Origin: an uncultured Burkholderiales bacterium
GTDB taxonomy: Bacteria > Pseudomonadota > Gammaproteobacteria > Burkholderiales > Burkholderiaceae_C
Length of the DNA: 44,274 nucleotides
Direction of reading: 5' to 3'
NCBI GenBank assembly: GCA_903870145.1
Contig: CAIQBO010000019.1
Span: forward strand, 1 to 44,274
Shown: positions 9,006 to 19,044 of the stretch, piece after piece
Layout: the number at the start of each line of letters is the position of its first letter
Position numbering within the stretch: position 1 is the stretch's first letter
The notes under the pieces: generated by a model
Told to the model about the DNA's origin: nothing
What the model saw: only the letters and a program-made list of their open reading frames with translations
Databases searched by the model: none
Program-made: the position numbers and the translations under genes

Positions 9006-9487
9006 GCAACGAAAGCCAAGCGCCCCAACCCGTCGGCTCGCTGGGCTTGGCCTTCAGTGCAGGCCTTTTGTTTGCTGCAGGCTTGGTGCTCGCGGGCATG
9101 ACGCAACCGGCCAAAGTGCTGGGCTTTTTGAACATCACCGCGGCTTGGCAAGGTGCCTTTCCAGGCCGCTGGGACCCGACGCTGGCCTTTGTCATGGGCG
9201 CTGCAGTCTGCGTTACCCTGCTGGCCTTTGCCTGGACACCCCAAATGCAGCGCCAACCCTGGCTTTCAAGCCAATTTTGGTTGCCCAGCCGGGCCCAAAT
9301 CGACGCACCTCTGCTGATCGGGGCTGCCTTGTTTGGAGTGGGTTGGGGCATGGCCGGGTATTGCCCTGGACCCGCCCTTGCGTCGGCTTTGCTCAGTGTG
9401 GACGCACTGATCTTCACAACCGCTATGCTGGTGGGAATGGCATTGTGCAAGACTTTTTTGCGCAAAACCGTTAAGATCCAAGGTTGA
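9002..9487 (+). CDS. YeeE/YedE-family transporter, C-terminal half protein
   Basis: This 161-residue membrane protein carries the second YeeE motif, GVGWGMAGYCPGPALAS, near its C-terminus. It starts at the ATG at 9002, which overlaps the stop of the first half, so both are made together and probably form one heteromeric channel. A longer frame upstream reads over the first half gene and is rejected. Its stop codon lies inside a 22-bp palindrome that precedes icmF, so the end of this sulfur transcript and the control region of icmF overlap physically. Confidence 0.85.
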   Translation: MSNESQAPQPVGSLGLAFSAGLLFAAGLVLAGMTQPAKVLGFLNITAAWQGAFPGRWDPTLAFVMGAAVCVTLLAFAWTPQMQRQPWLSSQFWLPSRAQIDAPLLIGAALFGVGWGMAGYCPGPALASALLSVDALIFTTAMLVGMALCKTFLRKTVKIQG

Positions 9488-9505
9488 CGTTAACGTAAAC
9501 GTCAA
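9484..9505. promoter_or_regulatory. 22-bp palindromic operator candidate upstream of icmF
   Basis: TTGACGTT (9484-9491) and AACGTCAA (9498-9505) are perfect 8-bp inverted arms around the 6-nt centre AACGTA. The site lies 44 bp before the icmF ATG and covers the stop codon of the transporter gene. Palindromes with ACGT cores are known as targets of MerR- and TetR-type regulators of branched-chain amino acid and acyl-CoA catabolism (for example LiuR-type sites, from memory), which would suit icmF. The regulator itself is not in the window. Confidence 0.6.
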
Positions 9506-9549
9506 TGAAGCGTTGCCACCGGCAACCCCCTCGTTTAGGAAAGCCCGCC

Positions 9550-12500
9550 ATGACCGACTTGTCCGCAGAATTCAAAGCCCTGGCCAATTACCGACCTGCG
9601 CACAAAGTGCGTTTTGTCACCGCGGCCAGTTTGTTTGATGGGCATGACGCGGCCATCAACATCATGCGGCGCATTTTGCAAAGCATGGGGGCCGAGGTCA
9701 TTCACTTGGGCCACAACCGCTCGGTCGAGGAAGTGGTCACTGCTGCTTTGCAAGAAGATGCGCAAGGCATCGCGATCAGCTCTTACCAGGGCGGCCACGT
9801 GGAGTATTTCAAATACATGGTGGACTTGTTGCGCGAGCGCGGGGGCGAACACATTCAAGTCTTTGGCGGCGGCGGCGGCGTGATTGTGCCAGCCGAAATT
9901 CGCGAGTTGCACGCCTATGGCGTGGGCCGAATTTACAGCCCCGAAGACGGCCAGCGCATGGGCTTGGCTGGCATGATCGGCGAGATGGTGATGCGCTGCG
10001 ATAAAGATTTAAGCCCGCATGCCCCCTCCACCTTGAAAGCCATTCAAGGCCACGAACAAACACATTGGCGCGCACTGGCGCAACTGATGACGGTGCTGGA
10101 AAACGGCCATGTTGATGCTGCTTTGCTCGCCGCCTTGCGCAGCCAAGCCGCCACATGCCAAGTGCCCGTGCTGGGCATCACCGGCACCGGTGGCGCTGGC
10201 AAGTCGAGTTTGACGGACGAGTTGATTCGGCGCTTGCGCCTGGACCAAGACGACGCCCTGCGCGTGGCGGTCATCTCGATTGACCCTTCGCGGCGCAAGA
10301 GCGGCGGCGCATTGCTGGGCGACCGCATTCGCATGAACGCCATCAGCCCCTGGCGCAGCGGCCCCCGCGTGTTCATGCGCAGTTTGGCCACGCGCGACTT
10401 TGGCAGCGAAATCTCCAAAGCCCTGCCCGATGTGGTGGCCGCGTGCAAAGTCGCTGGCTTTGATTTGGTGATCGTAGAAACCTCCGGCATTGGCCAAGGT
10501 GACGCGGCCATCGTGCCGCTGGTGGACATTCCGATGTACGTCATGACACCCGAATTTGGCGCGGCCAGCCAGCTCGAGAAAATCGACATGCTCGATTTTG
10601 CGCAATTTGTGGCCATCAACAAATTTGACCGCAAAGGCGCCAGTGACGCGCTGCGCGATGTGGCCAAACAAGTTCAGCGCAACCAAGAAGCCTGGCACAC
10701 CCCGCCCGAGCAAATGCCGGTGTTTGGCACCATGGCTGCGCGCTTCAACGACGACGGCGTCACCGCTTTGTACCAAGCCCTCAAAGTGCGCTTAGACGAG
10801 CTGGGCTTGAAGCTGCAAGAGGGTCAATTGCCATCTGTCACGGTGCGTCACAGCACCAATCAAACACCTGTGGTGCCTGCTGCGCGCACGCGCTACCTGG
10901 CCGAGATCAGCCAGACCGTTCGCGACTACAAAAAACAAGCCCACGCGCAAGCGAATTTAGCCCGCGAAATGCAGCAACTGCGCGCGGCGGCTGTGATGCT
11001 CGAGGTGGACAAACCCGGGCGCGCCAAAGCCGCGCAAGCTGCGCTGGATTTGGCCGCGCAGCGCGAACTGGTGCAAGACCCTTCAGCGCGCAAATTGTTG
11101 GCGCAGTGGCCCGACATGCAAAAAGCGTATGCCGGCGATGAATACGTCGTCAAAATTCGTGACAAAGAAATTCGCACCGCATTGACTTCGCTCAGTTTGT
11201 CGGGCACGCGCATTCGCAAAGTGGCCTTGCCGCAATACGTTGACCACGGAGAAATTTTAAAGTGGTTGATGTTCGACAACGTGCCCGGCAGCTACCCCTA
11301 CACCGCAGGCACTTTTGCCTTCAAGCGCGAAGGTGAAGACCCCACGCGCATGTTTGCTGGGGAGGGCGACGCCTTTCGCACCAACAAACGCTTTAAGTTG
11401 CTCAGCCAAGGCATGCCGGCCAAACGCTTGTCAACCGCGTTTGATTCCGTCACCTTGTATGGCAACGACCCCGACCCGCGCCCCGACATTTACGGCAAAG
11501 TGGGCAACTCAGGCGTGAGCATTGCAACGCTGGAAGACATGAAAGTACTCTACGGCGGTTTTGATTTGTGCAACCCCAGCACCAGTGTTTCAATGACCAT
11601 CAATGGCCCAGCGCCCTCGATTTTGGCCATGTTCATGAACACGGCCATGGACCAGAATTTGGAAAAATTCAAAGTTGACAATGGCCGCGAACCCACTGAG
11701 ACCGAAGCGGCCAAAATTCGCGAATGGGTGCTGGCCAATGTGCGCGGCACTGTGCAAGCAGACATTTTGAAAGAAGACCAAGGGCAAAACACCTGCATCT
11801 TCAGCACCGAGTTCAGCCTCAAAGTCATGGGCGACATTGCGCAGTATTTCGTGCACAACGACGTGCGCAATTTTTATTCGGTCTCGATCAGCGGCTATCA
11901 CATTGCCGAGGCTGGCGCCAATCCCATCAGCCAGTTGGCTTTCACTTTGTCCAATGGCTTCACATTTGTAGAAGCCTATTTGGCGCGGGGCATGCACATC
12001 GACGACTTCGCACCCAACCTGAGTTTTTTCTTCAGCAACGGCATGGACCCCGAATACACCGTGATGGGCCGCGTGGCGCGCCGCATTTGGGCCGTGGCCA
12101 TGAAGAACAAATACGGCGCCAACGAGCGCAGCCAAAAACTCAAATACCACATTCAAACTTCCGGGCGCAGTTTGCACGCGCAAGAAATTCAGTTCAACGA
12201 CATTCGCACCACCTTGCAAGCCTTGATCGCGATCTACGACAACTGCAACTCACTGCACACCAATGCGTTTGACGAAGCCATCACCACGCCCACCGAAGAC
12301 AGTGTGCGCCGCGCCATGGCGATTCAATTGATCATCAACCGCGAGTGGGGTTTGGCGAAAAATGAAAACCCCGGCCAAGGCTCTTTCATCATTGAAGAGT
12401 TGACCGAGTTGGTTGAAGAAGCAGTGCTCGCAGAGTTTGAAAAAATTGCAGAGCGCGGTGGCGTCCTCGGGGCCATGGAAACCGGCTACCAGCGCGGCAA

Positions 12501-12843
12501 AATTCAAGACGAATCGATGCACTACGAAATGCTCAAGCACACGGGTGAATTCCCCATCATTGGCGTGAACACCTTTCGCAACCCCAAGGGGGACGAAGTC
12601 ATGGAAAAACTCGAGTTGGCTCGCTCGACCGAAGAAGAGAAAAAATCGCAACTCGATCGCCTGCACGATTTTCACTCGCGCCACGCCCATGAATCGCCCG
12701 CCATGTTGCTGCGCTTGCAGCAAGCCGTGATTCACGACGCCAATGTTTTTGAAGTGCTGATGGACGCTGTGCGCGTGTGTTCATTGGGGCAAATCACGAA
12801 CGCTTTGTTTGAAGTTGGCGGCCAATACCGGCGCAACATGTGA
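9550..12843 (+). CDS. icmF: fused isobutyryl-CoA mutase/G-protein chaperone IcmF
   Basis: IcmF is an adenosylcobalamin-dependent mutase that interconverts isobutyryl-CoA and butyryl-CoA; some members also isomerise isovaleryl-CoA to pivalyl-CoA. Three parts are visible in order. A B12-binding domain has the DGHDAAIN motif, with His32 as the likely lower cobalt ligand. A MeaB-like GTPase chaperone has the P-loop GTGGAGKSS near residue 210. The large mutase domain starts near 570 and includes [20 protein letters not shown] and [20 protein letters not shown]. The length, 1097 residues, matches known IcmF. The ATG at 9550 has AGGAAAG 6 nt upstream; an earlier in-frame ATG at 9505 lies within the palindrome and is rejected. 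No B12 riboswitch fits in the short leader. Confidence 0.95.
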   Translation: MTDLSAEFKALANYRPAHKVRFVTAASLFDGHDAAINIMRRILQSMGAEVIHLGHNRSVEEVVTAALQEDAQGIAISSYQGGHVEYFKYMVDLLRERGGEHIQVFGGGGGVIVPAEIRELHAYGVGRIYSPEDGQRMGLAGMIGEMVMRCDKDLSPHAPSTLKAIQGHEQTHWRALAQLMTVLENGHVDAALLAALRSQAATCQVPVLGITGTGGAGKSSLTDELIRRLRLDQDDALRVAVISIDPSRRKSGGALLGDRIRMNAISPWRSGPRVFMRSLATRDFGSEISKALPDVVAACKVAGFDLVIVETSGIGQGDAAIVPLVDIPMYVMTPEFGAASQLEKIDMLDFAQFVAINKFDRKGASDALRDVAKQVQRNQEAWHTPPEQMPVFGTMAARFNDDGVTALYQALKVRLDELGLKLQEGQLPSVTVRHSTNQTPVVPAARTRYLAEISQTVRDYKKQAHAQANLAREMQQLRAAAVMLEVDKPGRAKAAQAALDLAAQRELVQDPSARKLLAQWPDMQKAYAGDEYVVKIRDKEIRTALTSLSLSGTRIRKVALPQYVDHGEILKWLMFDNVPGSYPYTAGTFAFKREGEDPTRMFAGEGDAFRTNKRFKLLSQGMPAKRLSTAFDSVTLYGNDPDPRPDIYGKVGNSGVSIATLEDMKVLYGGFDLCNPSTSVSMTINGPAPSILAMFMNTAMDQNLEKFKVDNGREPTETEAAKIREWVLANVRGTVQADILKEDQGQNTCIFSTEFSLKVMGDIAQYFVHNDVRNFYSVSISGYHIAEAGANPISQLAFTLSNGFTFVEAYLARGMHIDDFAPNLSFFFSNGMDPEYTVMGRVARRIWAVAMKNKYGANERSQKLKYHIQTSGRSLHAQEIQFNDIRTTLQALIAIYDNCNSLHTNAFDEAITTPTEDSVRRAMAIQLIINREWGLAKNENPGQGSFIIEELTELVEEAVLAEFEKIAERGGVLGAMETGYQRGKIQDESMHYEMLKHTGEFPIIGVNTFRNPKGDEVMEKLELARSTEEEKKSQLDRLHDFHSRHAHESPAMLLRLQQAVIHDANVFEVLMDAVRVCSLGQITNALFEVGGQYRRNM

Positions 12844-12851
12844 AAGCCCCT

Positions 12852-13793
12852 ATGCAGATTCTTTTCATCGTTGACCCGCTCGCGTCCTTCAAAATTCACA
12901 AGGACAGCAGTTTTGCCATGATGCGCGAAGCGCAAAGGCGGGGCCATACTGTAAGCGCCTGTGAAGTGCCAGACATTCATTGGGTGCGTGGGCAGGCCGT
13001 CACTGCCCAAGTGCAAGACATTCGCTTGACCGGCAACAAAGCCTCCTGGTATGAAGTTTCAAACACGCGCAGCGCCGCCTTGAAAGATTTTGGCGCCATC
13101 ATCATGCGCAAAGATCCTCCGTTTGACAGCGAATACTTCTACGCCACGCATTTGCTGGGGCAAGCCGAGCGTGAAGGTGCCAAAGTGTTCAACAAACCTG
13201 CGGCCCTGCGCGATCACCCTGAAAAACTCGCCATCATGGAGTTTCCTCAATTCATTGGGCCCACCTTGGTCACGCGCAGTGCTGCAGACATTCTGGCTTT
13301 TCATGCCGAGCACCAAGACATTATTTTGAAACCACTCGATGGCATGGGCGGCATGGGCATTTTCCGAGTGGGCGCCAACGGCCTGAACTTGGGCGCCATC
13401 ATTGAAACATTGAATTTGGACGGCGCACAAACCGTCATGGTGCAAAAGTTTTTGCCTGGCATTGCACAAGGCGACAAGCGCATCTTGGTGATTGCCGGCA
13501 AGCCCGTGCCCTATTGCTTGGCACGCATTCCGCAAGGCGGCGAGGTGCGTGGCAATTTGGCCGTTGGCGGCAAAGGTGTGGCGCAGGCTATCTCCAGCCG
13601 TGACCGAGACATTGCAGAAGCGATTGGCCCTGTTTTGGCAGCGCGCGGCTTGCTCTTGGTGGGCTTGGATGTGATCGGCGACAGCCTGACCGAGATCAAC
13701 GTGACGAGCCCCACTTGCTTTCAAGAAATTTTTGATCAAACCGGCTGTGATGCAGCCGCCTTGTTCATCGACGCTTTAGAGCAAGCAGCTTAA
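12852..13793 (+). CDS. gshB: glutathione synthetase
   Basis: GshB joins gamma-glutamylcysteine to glycine with ATP. The N-terminus MQILFIVDPLASFKIHKDSS is the usual GshB start. The ATP-grasp core is visible as ILKPLDGMGGMGIF, DKRILVIAGKPVP, RIPQGGEVRGNLAVGGKG and the metal-binding end GLDVIGDSLTEINVTSPT. The length is 313 residues. The frame also offers a GTG at 12840 overlapping the icmF stop, but the ATG at 12852, preceded by GAAAG, matches the family N-terminus better. It follows icmF by 8 bp and may be read from the same message. Its stop overlaps that of the convergent desulfhydrase pseudogene. Confidence 0.95.
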   Translation: MQILFIVDPLASFKIHKDSSFAMMREAQRRGHTVSACEVPDIHWVRGQAVTAQVQDIRLTGNKASWYEVSNTRSAALKDFGAIIMRKDPPFDSEYFYATHLLGQAEREGAKVFNKPAALRDHPEKLAIMEFPQFIGPTLVTRSAADILAFHAEHQDIILKPLDGMGGMGIFRVGANGLNLGAIIETLNLDGAQTVMVQKFLPGIAQGDKRILVIAGKPVPYCLARIPQGGEVRGNLAVGGKGVAQAISSRDRDIAEAIGPVLAARGLLLVGLDVIGDSLTEINVTSPTCFQEIFDQTGCDAAALFIDALEQAA

Positions 13794-14548
13794 GCCTCGC
13801 CCGTTAACACCACTTGCTCGTAAGCATGCAGTGAGGGCAAACCGCCAGTGTGCAAAAACAGCACATTTTCATGGGGCTTGAAAAAGCCTTTCCGTGCCAA
13901 GCCGATCAAGCCGGCCATGATTTTCCCGGTGTAAACCGGGTCTAACAAAATGCCTTCGGTGCGCGCCAACATTTGCACCGCCTCAACCATCATGTCGTTG
14001 GGGATGGAGTATTTGGGTTGCCAATAGCCGCCCACACTGACCACCGACTCACGTGGAATATGCAGACCCACATTGAGCAAATCGGCCACTGCTTGCGCTT
14101 CTTTGAACACCCAAGGCTCTTGGTCTGCGGGGTCTCGGCTCACGCCGATTCCCACAATGGGTATTTGAATGTGATTGCCTAAAAAGCCTGCCAACAAACC
14201 GCCGTGCGTGCCCTAACTGCCCGAGCCCACCACCACCCGGTCAATGCTCACGCCTTGCTCAAAAAATTGCTGTTGCAACTCTTGTGCGCAGGCCACATAG
14301 CCCAAGCCCCCTAAAGCGTTGGAGCCACCGCCCAGAATGATGTAAGCCTTGCCCCCTTGAGCAGCCACTTCGTCTGCCATTTTTTGCATGGCTTGGGCCA
14401 TGTTGCTGCCGCCTGGCACCACATCGATGGCTTCCACGCCCATCAAGTTGAACATGAAATTGTTGCCGCTCGCAGTGCTGCTGTAACTGCCCGGCACGCG
14501 CTCTTCAATCACAAAGCGGCGGGGAAAGCGTGACAAGTCCATCTTCAT
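13790..14548 (-). pseudogene. D-cysteine desulfhydrase / ACC deaminase-like gene, degraded
   Basis: The frame encodes pieces of a PLP-dependent enzyme of the D-cysteine desulfhydrase/1-aminocyclopropane-1-carboxylate deaminase family: EERVPGSYSSTASGNNFMFN, IILGGGSNALGGLGYVACAQ and ARTEGILLDPVYTGKIMAGL. Two lesions are seen. After the first ten residues (MKMDLSRFPRR) about 80-90 residues are missing; they should contain the PLP-binding lysine and the SNH substrate motif. An in-frame TAG at 14213-14215 interrupts the GSGS-GTHGG segment. Without the lysine the product cannot be active. It was probably the last gene of an operon with the M81 and DUF2817 remnants upstream, since spacing is only 20 bp. 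Confidence 0.85.
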
Positions 14549-14568
14549 TCCTTTTCAATATCAAATAA

Positions 14569-16000
14569 TCAAACATCCACAGTCGCACTCCAAGACCCCT
14601 GCGTATCTTCGTCCATCGGGTGCACGGGCCTTGGCATGCGCGTCCAGGGCAAACTTTTCAAATTGGGAGTGGTCAAGCCCGGGCCATCGACATCAATCAT
14701 GCGCTCAGTCAAGGTGAACCCCTCCAGCGCTGCTCGGTAGTGCCCTCTGCTTTTGGCCACCAAGGTTCGCACACTGGCCAGATCGATCCCCAGCGCATCC
14801 AACTGTGCAGGATCAACCAATTGTTGTCTCAGAGAGATCACCACCACCCGCACACCACCCATTTCGAGCAATGCCGACAGGCCCATGCTCGACGGGCTGC
14901 CATGGAGTAAACCGCGTCGACCCACAAAGTGGCCATCTGAAAGCGCCAGCACTTTGGCAGCATGTTTGAACGTTTGAGCGAACGGCAATTGCTCAGTGCG
15001 GTTGAAGTGCGCTTCAAATGCCGCGCCCCCACCCAAGGCATGTGCCTCTTGGGCCAACGCAGGGTCTGTGAAAACTGCCAGCAATACGCCTTGAGCTTGC
15101 GCCGCCAGCAAAGCCTTTAACAAATCGACTGTGTTACCCCCGCCGCCGCCTGGGTTGTCACCCACATCGGCCAGCACCCAAGGCGCATCACTGGCCCGCC
15201 AGTGCACGGGCTTGTTCAGCGCAGCCGTGGCGCGCGGTCACGACCACGCTAAAGCCACACTTGGGGGCATCGGACAAGGCAAAGCCTGCGCACAAAGAGA
15301 CGTTCAAAATGGCGCCTGCGACATGCCGCTGGCCCTCTTCCATCAATGCCTGGTACACCGTTCCTGGCTCCAGCAGTTGCGCAGTTGCTGGCGGCACCAA
15401 GGGCAGCTTCACATGCGCCACCGCACCCGAGCCTTCATGCCACAAAGTTTGCAAGTGCTGCGCCGCTTCCACACCGCGCGCCTTCAAATCAGTGTGCGGA
15501 TTCGTTCGATAGGCCACAAAAGCCGACAAGGCTTCGGTCATCGCGTCAGACACATTGCAGTGCAAATCCAAGACAGCCACGATCGGCACATCAGGGCCTA
15601 CGCACCGACGAATCAGCGTGAACAATTGGCCATCCGGATCGTCGTTTGCAGTGCTCAAAGCAGCACCATGCGAAGAAATAAAGATCCCATCGAATGGGCC
15701 TTGTGCCTTTAATCGGAGCTCCATATCTTGCACGAAGTCTTCAAAAAATGCAGCCTCGGCCGGCCCACCTGGCTGGGCAGCTGCCATGCGCAGTGCCACA
15801 GGGTCCCAGTTGGCGGTGCGGCTCATTTCTTGCATGAAGCCGTGCGTGTCGGGCAATGTGAGCGGGGCCATCTGGGCCAATTCTTCTTGCAATTCAGCTC
15901 CGGTCAAATCCAACCCTTGTGCAAACATGGCAGCCGTGGTCACCGGTGAGAATCGGTTGCACTCCAAAAAAACCCCCACCATGCCCACGCGTTTTTTCAT
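14569..16000 (-). pseudogene. second M81 (MlrC-like) peptidase gene, frameshifted with deletion
   Basis: The first part, from the ATG at 16000 (MKKRVGMVGVFLECNRFSP), keeps M81 motifs ISSHGAALSTANDD, AVLDLHCNVSDAM and YRTNPHTDLKARG. The frame then fails near 15190-15240: after GFSVVVTA the reading continues only in the next frame as ATAALNKPVHWRASDAPWVLADVGDNPGGGG with the intact C-terminal MlrC_C domain. Compared with the complete M81 gene at 2595-4094, about 35-45 residues are missing at the junction as well. So the lesion is a deletion with frame change. The start overlaps the stop of the DUF2817 remnant as ATGA, which shows an original operon. Confidence 0.88.
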
Positions 16001-16350
16001 AAGCCGGTGTCGACACCTCGAACATCTTGCATACCTTCCAAGGCCTGCTGCCAGATTTGCATGGCGCGCTCCAAGGCGGTGTCTCGCCACTGCGGCGTGT
16101 CGACAAAAAATGCGTCTTTGACTTGCTGGCGAATTGCCGCAGCTTGCGCTGAATGCGGGTCGCCGCGGTGGTGCAGCCAGTTATCTGCAAACAATGAAGC
16201 CATGACCTGTTGCTGCCCCTGGGTGCCCACCTCCATGGCAATCGCCACCACGCAAGCTTGCGGGCACAAAGCGCCAAAGGCCATGCGCACGTTGCCGCCG
16301 ATCACCTGCGAGGCCGACTCGCCCGCATCTGGTGATGTCACTTCTTGGCC
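15997..16350 (-). pseudogene. DUF2817 (M14-like) hydrolase, C-terminal remnant
   Basis: About 117 codons remain of what is normally a ~350-residue protein. The visible part, from VTSPDAGESASQ through VVAIAMEVGTQGQQQVM, FADNWLHHRG and IRQQVKDAFFVDTPQW, matches the end of the DUF2817 family, a group related to M14 zinc carboxypeptidases and succinylglutamate desuccinylase/aspartoacylase. The zinc-binding N-terminal part is gone. Just beyond 16350 the sequence switches to an oppositely oriented AraC fragment, so a deletion joined the two. Confidence 0.7.
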
Positions 16351-16356
16351 ACCCAT

Positions 16357-16587
16357 GGCCAAACCCCTTTGCAGTATTTGCACCGGCAAAGAATCATCCG
16401 TGCCAAAGTTTTATTGGAAACCACGTATTTGCCGATCGAGCAAATTGCCCAAGCCTGTGGCTATACCGACACCGGCAGTTTCAGACGCGTTTTCAAAAAA
16501 ATAGCAGGCGCCCTTCCCGCGCATTACCGGGAAAAAAATCGCCTGCGAACTTCGCGCCACCGCTGGGGGCGAGTGGCATTGTCCTGA
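16357..16587 (+). pseudogene. AraC/GlxA-type regulator, C-terminal remnant
   Basis: TPLQYLHRQRIIRAKVLLET, QIAQACGYTDTGSFRRVFKK and GALPAHYREKNRL are the second half of the AraC DNA-binding domain (second helix-turn-helix), as found at the end of GlxA-type regulators. The first helix-turn-helix and the whole sensor domain are absent. The fragment begins where the DUF2817 remnant stops, so one deletion probably removed the divergent promoter region and the 5' parts of both genes. An ATG at 16345 exists, but a product would lack half the DNA-binding domain. Confidence 0.8.
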
Positions 16588-16588
16588 C

Positions 16589-18823
16589 TCAAGCTTGCGC
16601 TTTGACTTTCAAGCGCCAAGCATGCAGCAGCGGCTCGGTATACCCACTGGGCTGCTGCAGGCCTTTGAATACCAAATCGCATGCGGCCTGGTAGGCCTTG
16701 GACGTGGTGAAGTTGCCTGCCATTTTTTGGTACAGCGGATCGCCTGCATTTTGCTGGTCCACCACAGCCGCCATGCGCTGCATCGTGGCTTTGACTTGGG
16801 CTTGGGTGACCACGCCGTGGGTCAGCCAATTGGCAATGTGCTGGCTGCTGATGCGCAAAGTCGCGCGGTCTTCCATCAAGCCCACCCCATGAATATCGGG
16901 CACTTTGGAGCAGCCCACGCCTTGATCTACCCAGCGCACCACGTAACCCAAAATACCTTGCGCGTTGTTGTCGAGTTCGTTTTGTTTGTCTTGTGCGCTC
17001 CACTGGGCCGCTTGCTCTGGCGTGACCACAGGAAACTGCAGCAATTGATTCAAGCTGTCTTTGCGCAGCGCTTTGGCATCTTGTTTTCTCAAAGCTTTTT
17101 CCATTTTCTTTTGCAGCGCTGGCACATTGACTTGGTGGTAGTGCATCGCATGCAGCGTGGCAGCCGTAGGGCTTGGCACCCATGCGGTGTTAGCGCCGGC
17201 CATCGGGTGCGCGATTTTTTGCTTGAGCATGTCGGCCATCAAATCAGGCATGGCCCACATGCCTTTGCCAATTTGCGCGCGGCCGCGCAAGCCAGTTTGC
17301 AAGCCCACCGTCACGTTGCTTTTCTCATAGGCGCCGAGCCACACGCTGCTTTTGATGTCGCCCTTGCGCATCACGGGGCCGGCCCACATGCAGGTGTGCA
17401 TTTCATCACCCGTGCGGTCTAAGAAACCGGTGTTGATGAAGGCCACGCGCGTCTTGGCCGCTGCAATGCAGGCCATCAAATTCACGCTGGTGCGCCGCTC
17501 CTCATCCATGATGCCCAGCTTCACAGTCGAGGGTTTCAAACCTAAGATTTTTTCTACGCGGCCAAACAGGGCATCGGCAAACGCCACTTCTTGCGGGCCG
17601 TGCATTTTGGGCTTGACGATGTAGACGCTGCCGCTTCGGCTGTTGCGCAAATCTGCGCCTTTGCTTTTCTGCAAATCCACCATGGCGCAGGTGGTGGTGA
17701 TCATGGCGTCCAAAATACCTTCTGGAATTTCTTTTTGCGAACCGTCTACAGCGTTGTAGAGCACCGCAGGGTTGGTCATCAAGTGGCCCACATTGCGCAC
17801 AAACAAAAGCGAGCGGCCGTGCAGCACTGCTTGCCCTTTGCCGCTGGGCAAGGTGTATTTGCGATCGCCATTCAATGTGCGCTTGAATGTTTTGCCGCCC
17901 TTTTGCACATCTTCTGACAAGCTGCCTTGCAAAATTCCCAACCAATTGCTGTAGGCCAAAACTTTGTCTTGCGCGTCCACCGCTGCAATCGAGTCTTCCA
18001 AATCCAAAATGGTAGACAACGCAGATTCAAGCACCAAATCTGCCACGCCTGCCGGATCGGTTTTGCCAATGGCATGGGCCTTGTTGATTTGCAAATCCAA
18101 ATGCAAACCGTTGTGCTTGAACAGCATGGAGGTGGGCATTTTGGCATCGCCTTGGTAGCCTACAAATTGCTGTGCATCGGCCAATGGGGTGATGCCCGTT
18201 TTGAGCATGACCACCAATTTTCCGCCTTGGACCGAATAGGCCACGCTGTCAACGTGCGAGCCTTTTTTGAGTGGCACGCAGCGGTCTAGAACATGGCGGC
18301 AATACTCAATCACTTTGGCGCCGCGTTGAGGGTTGTATGCGGCGCCGATTTCGCAGCCATCGGCTTGACTGAGCGCATCGGTGCCATACAAGGCGTCGTA
18401 CAAGGAGCCCCAACGCGCATTGGCTGCATTCAATGCGTAGCGCGCGTTCATGATCGGCACCACCAATTGCGGGCCGGCCAAGACGGCCAATTCTGCGTCC
18501 ACATGCTTGGTGCTGACCTTGGCGTTTTGGGGCTCGGGCATCAGGTAACCAATGAGGCTCAAATATTGCCGATAGGCCTTGATGGCTTTGTCGTTGCGCA
18601 AAGGCCCAGGGTTGGCTTTGTGCCACAGGTCCATGGCCGTTTGCAGGCGATCACGTTCGGCCAGCAGCGCGGCGTTTTGCGGCGCCAAATCACGCACCAA
18701 GGCATCAAAGCCCAACCAAAATTTCGCGCTTTTCACACCCGTGGCAGGCAGCACCTGCTCTTCGATGAATTGGTACAAAGGGGTGGCCACATGCAGGCCG
18801 TGAATGACAACTCGATCGCTCAT
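16589..18823 (-). CDS. glcB: malate synthase G
   Basis: Malate synthase G condenses glyoxylate with acetyl-CoA to malate, allowing growth on two-carbon compounds and glycolate. The 744-residue protein shows the family landmarks [63 protein letters not shown] and [15 protein letters not shown]. The length is slightly above the ~725 usual for the G isoform. The ATG at 18823 is preceded by TGAGGTG at a good distance, so it is preferred over the ATG four codons upstream. It is divergent from a LysR gene 221 bp away, which may control it. Its 3' end abuts the AraC remnant. Confidence 0.96.
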   Translation of the reverse strand: MSDRVVIHGLHVATPLYQFIEEQVLPATGVKSAKFWLGFDALVRDLAPQNAALLAERDRLQTAMDLWHKANPGPLRNDKAIKAYRQYLSLIGYLMPEPQNAKVSTKHVDAELAVLAGPQLVVPIMNARYALNAANARWGSLYDALYGTDALSQADGCEIGAAYNPQRGAKVIEYCRHVLDRCVPLKKGSHVDSVAYSVQGGKLVVMLKTGITPLADAQQFVGYQGDAKMPTSMLFKHNGLHLDLQINKAHAIGKTDPAGVADLVLESALSTILDLEDSIAAVDAQDKVLAYSNWLGILQGSLSEDVQKGGKTFKRTLNGDRKYTLPSGKGQAVLHGRSLLFVRNVGHLMTNPAVLYNAVDGSQKEIPEGILDAMITTTCAMVDLQKSKGADLRNSRSGSVYIVKPKMHGPQEVAFADALFGRVEKILGLKPSTVKLGIMDEERRTSVNLMACIAAAKTRVAFINTGFLDRTGDEMHTCMWAGPVMRKGDIKSSVWLGAYEKSNVTVGLQTGLRGRAQIGKGMWAMPDLMADMLKQKIAHPMAGANTAWVPSPTAATLHAMHYHQVNVPALQKKMEKALRKQDAKALRKDSLNQLLQFPVVTPEQAAQWSAQDKQNELDNNAQGILGYVVRWVDQGVGCSKVPDIHGVGLMEDRATLRISSQHIANWLTHGVVTQAQVKATMQRMAAVVDQQNAGDPLYQKMAGNFTTSKAYQAACDLVFKGLQQPSGYTEPLLHAWRLKVKAQA

Positions 18824-18932
18824 GAAACACCTCAAAAATAAAATTGGCTCATCCCAGTCAAAAGGGGTTTACGCCCCCTGAAGGCACTTTATTCGATGTT
18901 CCAGGGTTAACAAACAGTGGAAATATCCATTT

Positions 18933-18955
18933 ACTTGTGACTTTTTTGCACAAGT
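18933..18955. promoter_or_regulatory. candidate LysR operator between glcB and the LysR gene
   Basis: ACTTGTG (18933-18939) and CACAAGT (18949-18955) are perfect 7-bp inverted arms with a 9-nt spacer. Within them TTGTG and CACAA suit the T-N11-A dyad of LysR-type regulators. The site lies about midway in the 221-bp divergent region, 90 bp from the LysR start and 110 bp from the glcB start. Confidence 0.5.
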
Positions 18956-19044
18956 CAGGCTTTTAAGTGCTTGCAAACAGCGAAAATAGGCCTCTTGCAA
19001 TGGCTTTTAAATGAAATGCGAATGAAGAAAAGGAGCTTCCTGCT

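Noticed and set aside
9488..9549. B12 riboswitch before icmF
   Set aside because: The leader is only 62 bp and shows a palindrome but no cobalamin-riboswitch core.
9865..9880. GGC trinucleotide run as a possible repeat expansion
   Set aside because: It encodes the glycine-rich loop of the B12-binding domain of IcmF and is conserved protein sequence.
10009..10776. Long open frame on the minus strand opposite icmF
   Set aside because: It mirrors the codon pattern of icmF, has no domain features, and icmF is certain on the plus strand. The same applies to long antisense frames opposite the M20 gene (5765-6574), glcB (18293-18841) and the THUMP methyltransferase (26125-26751).
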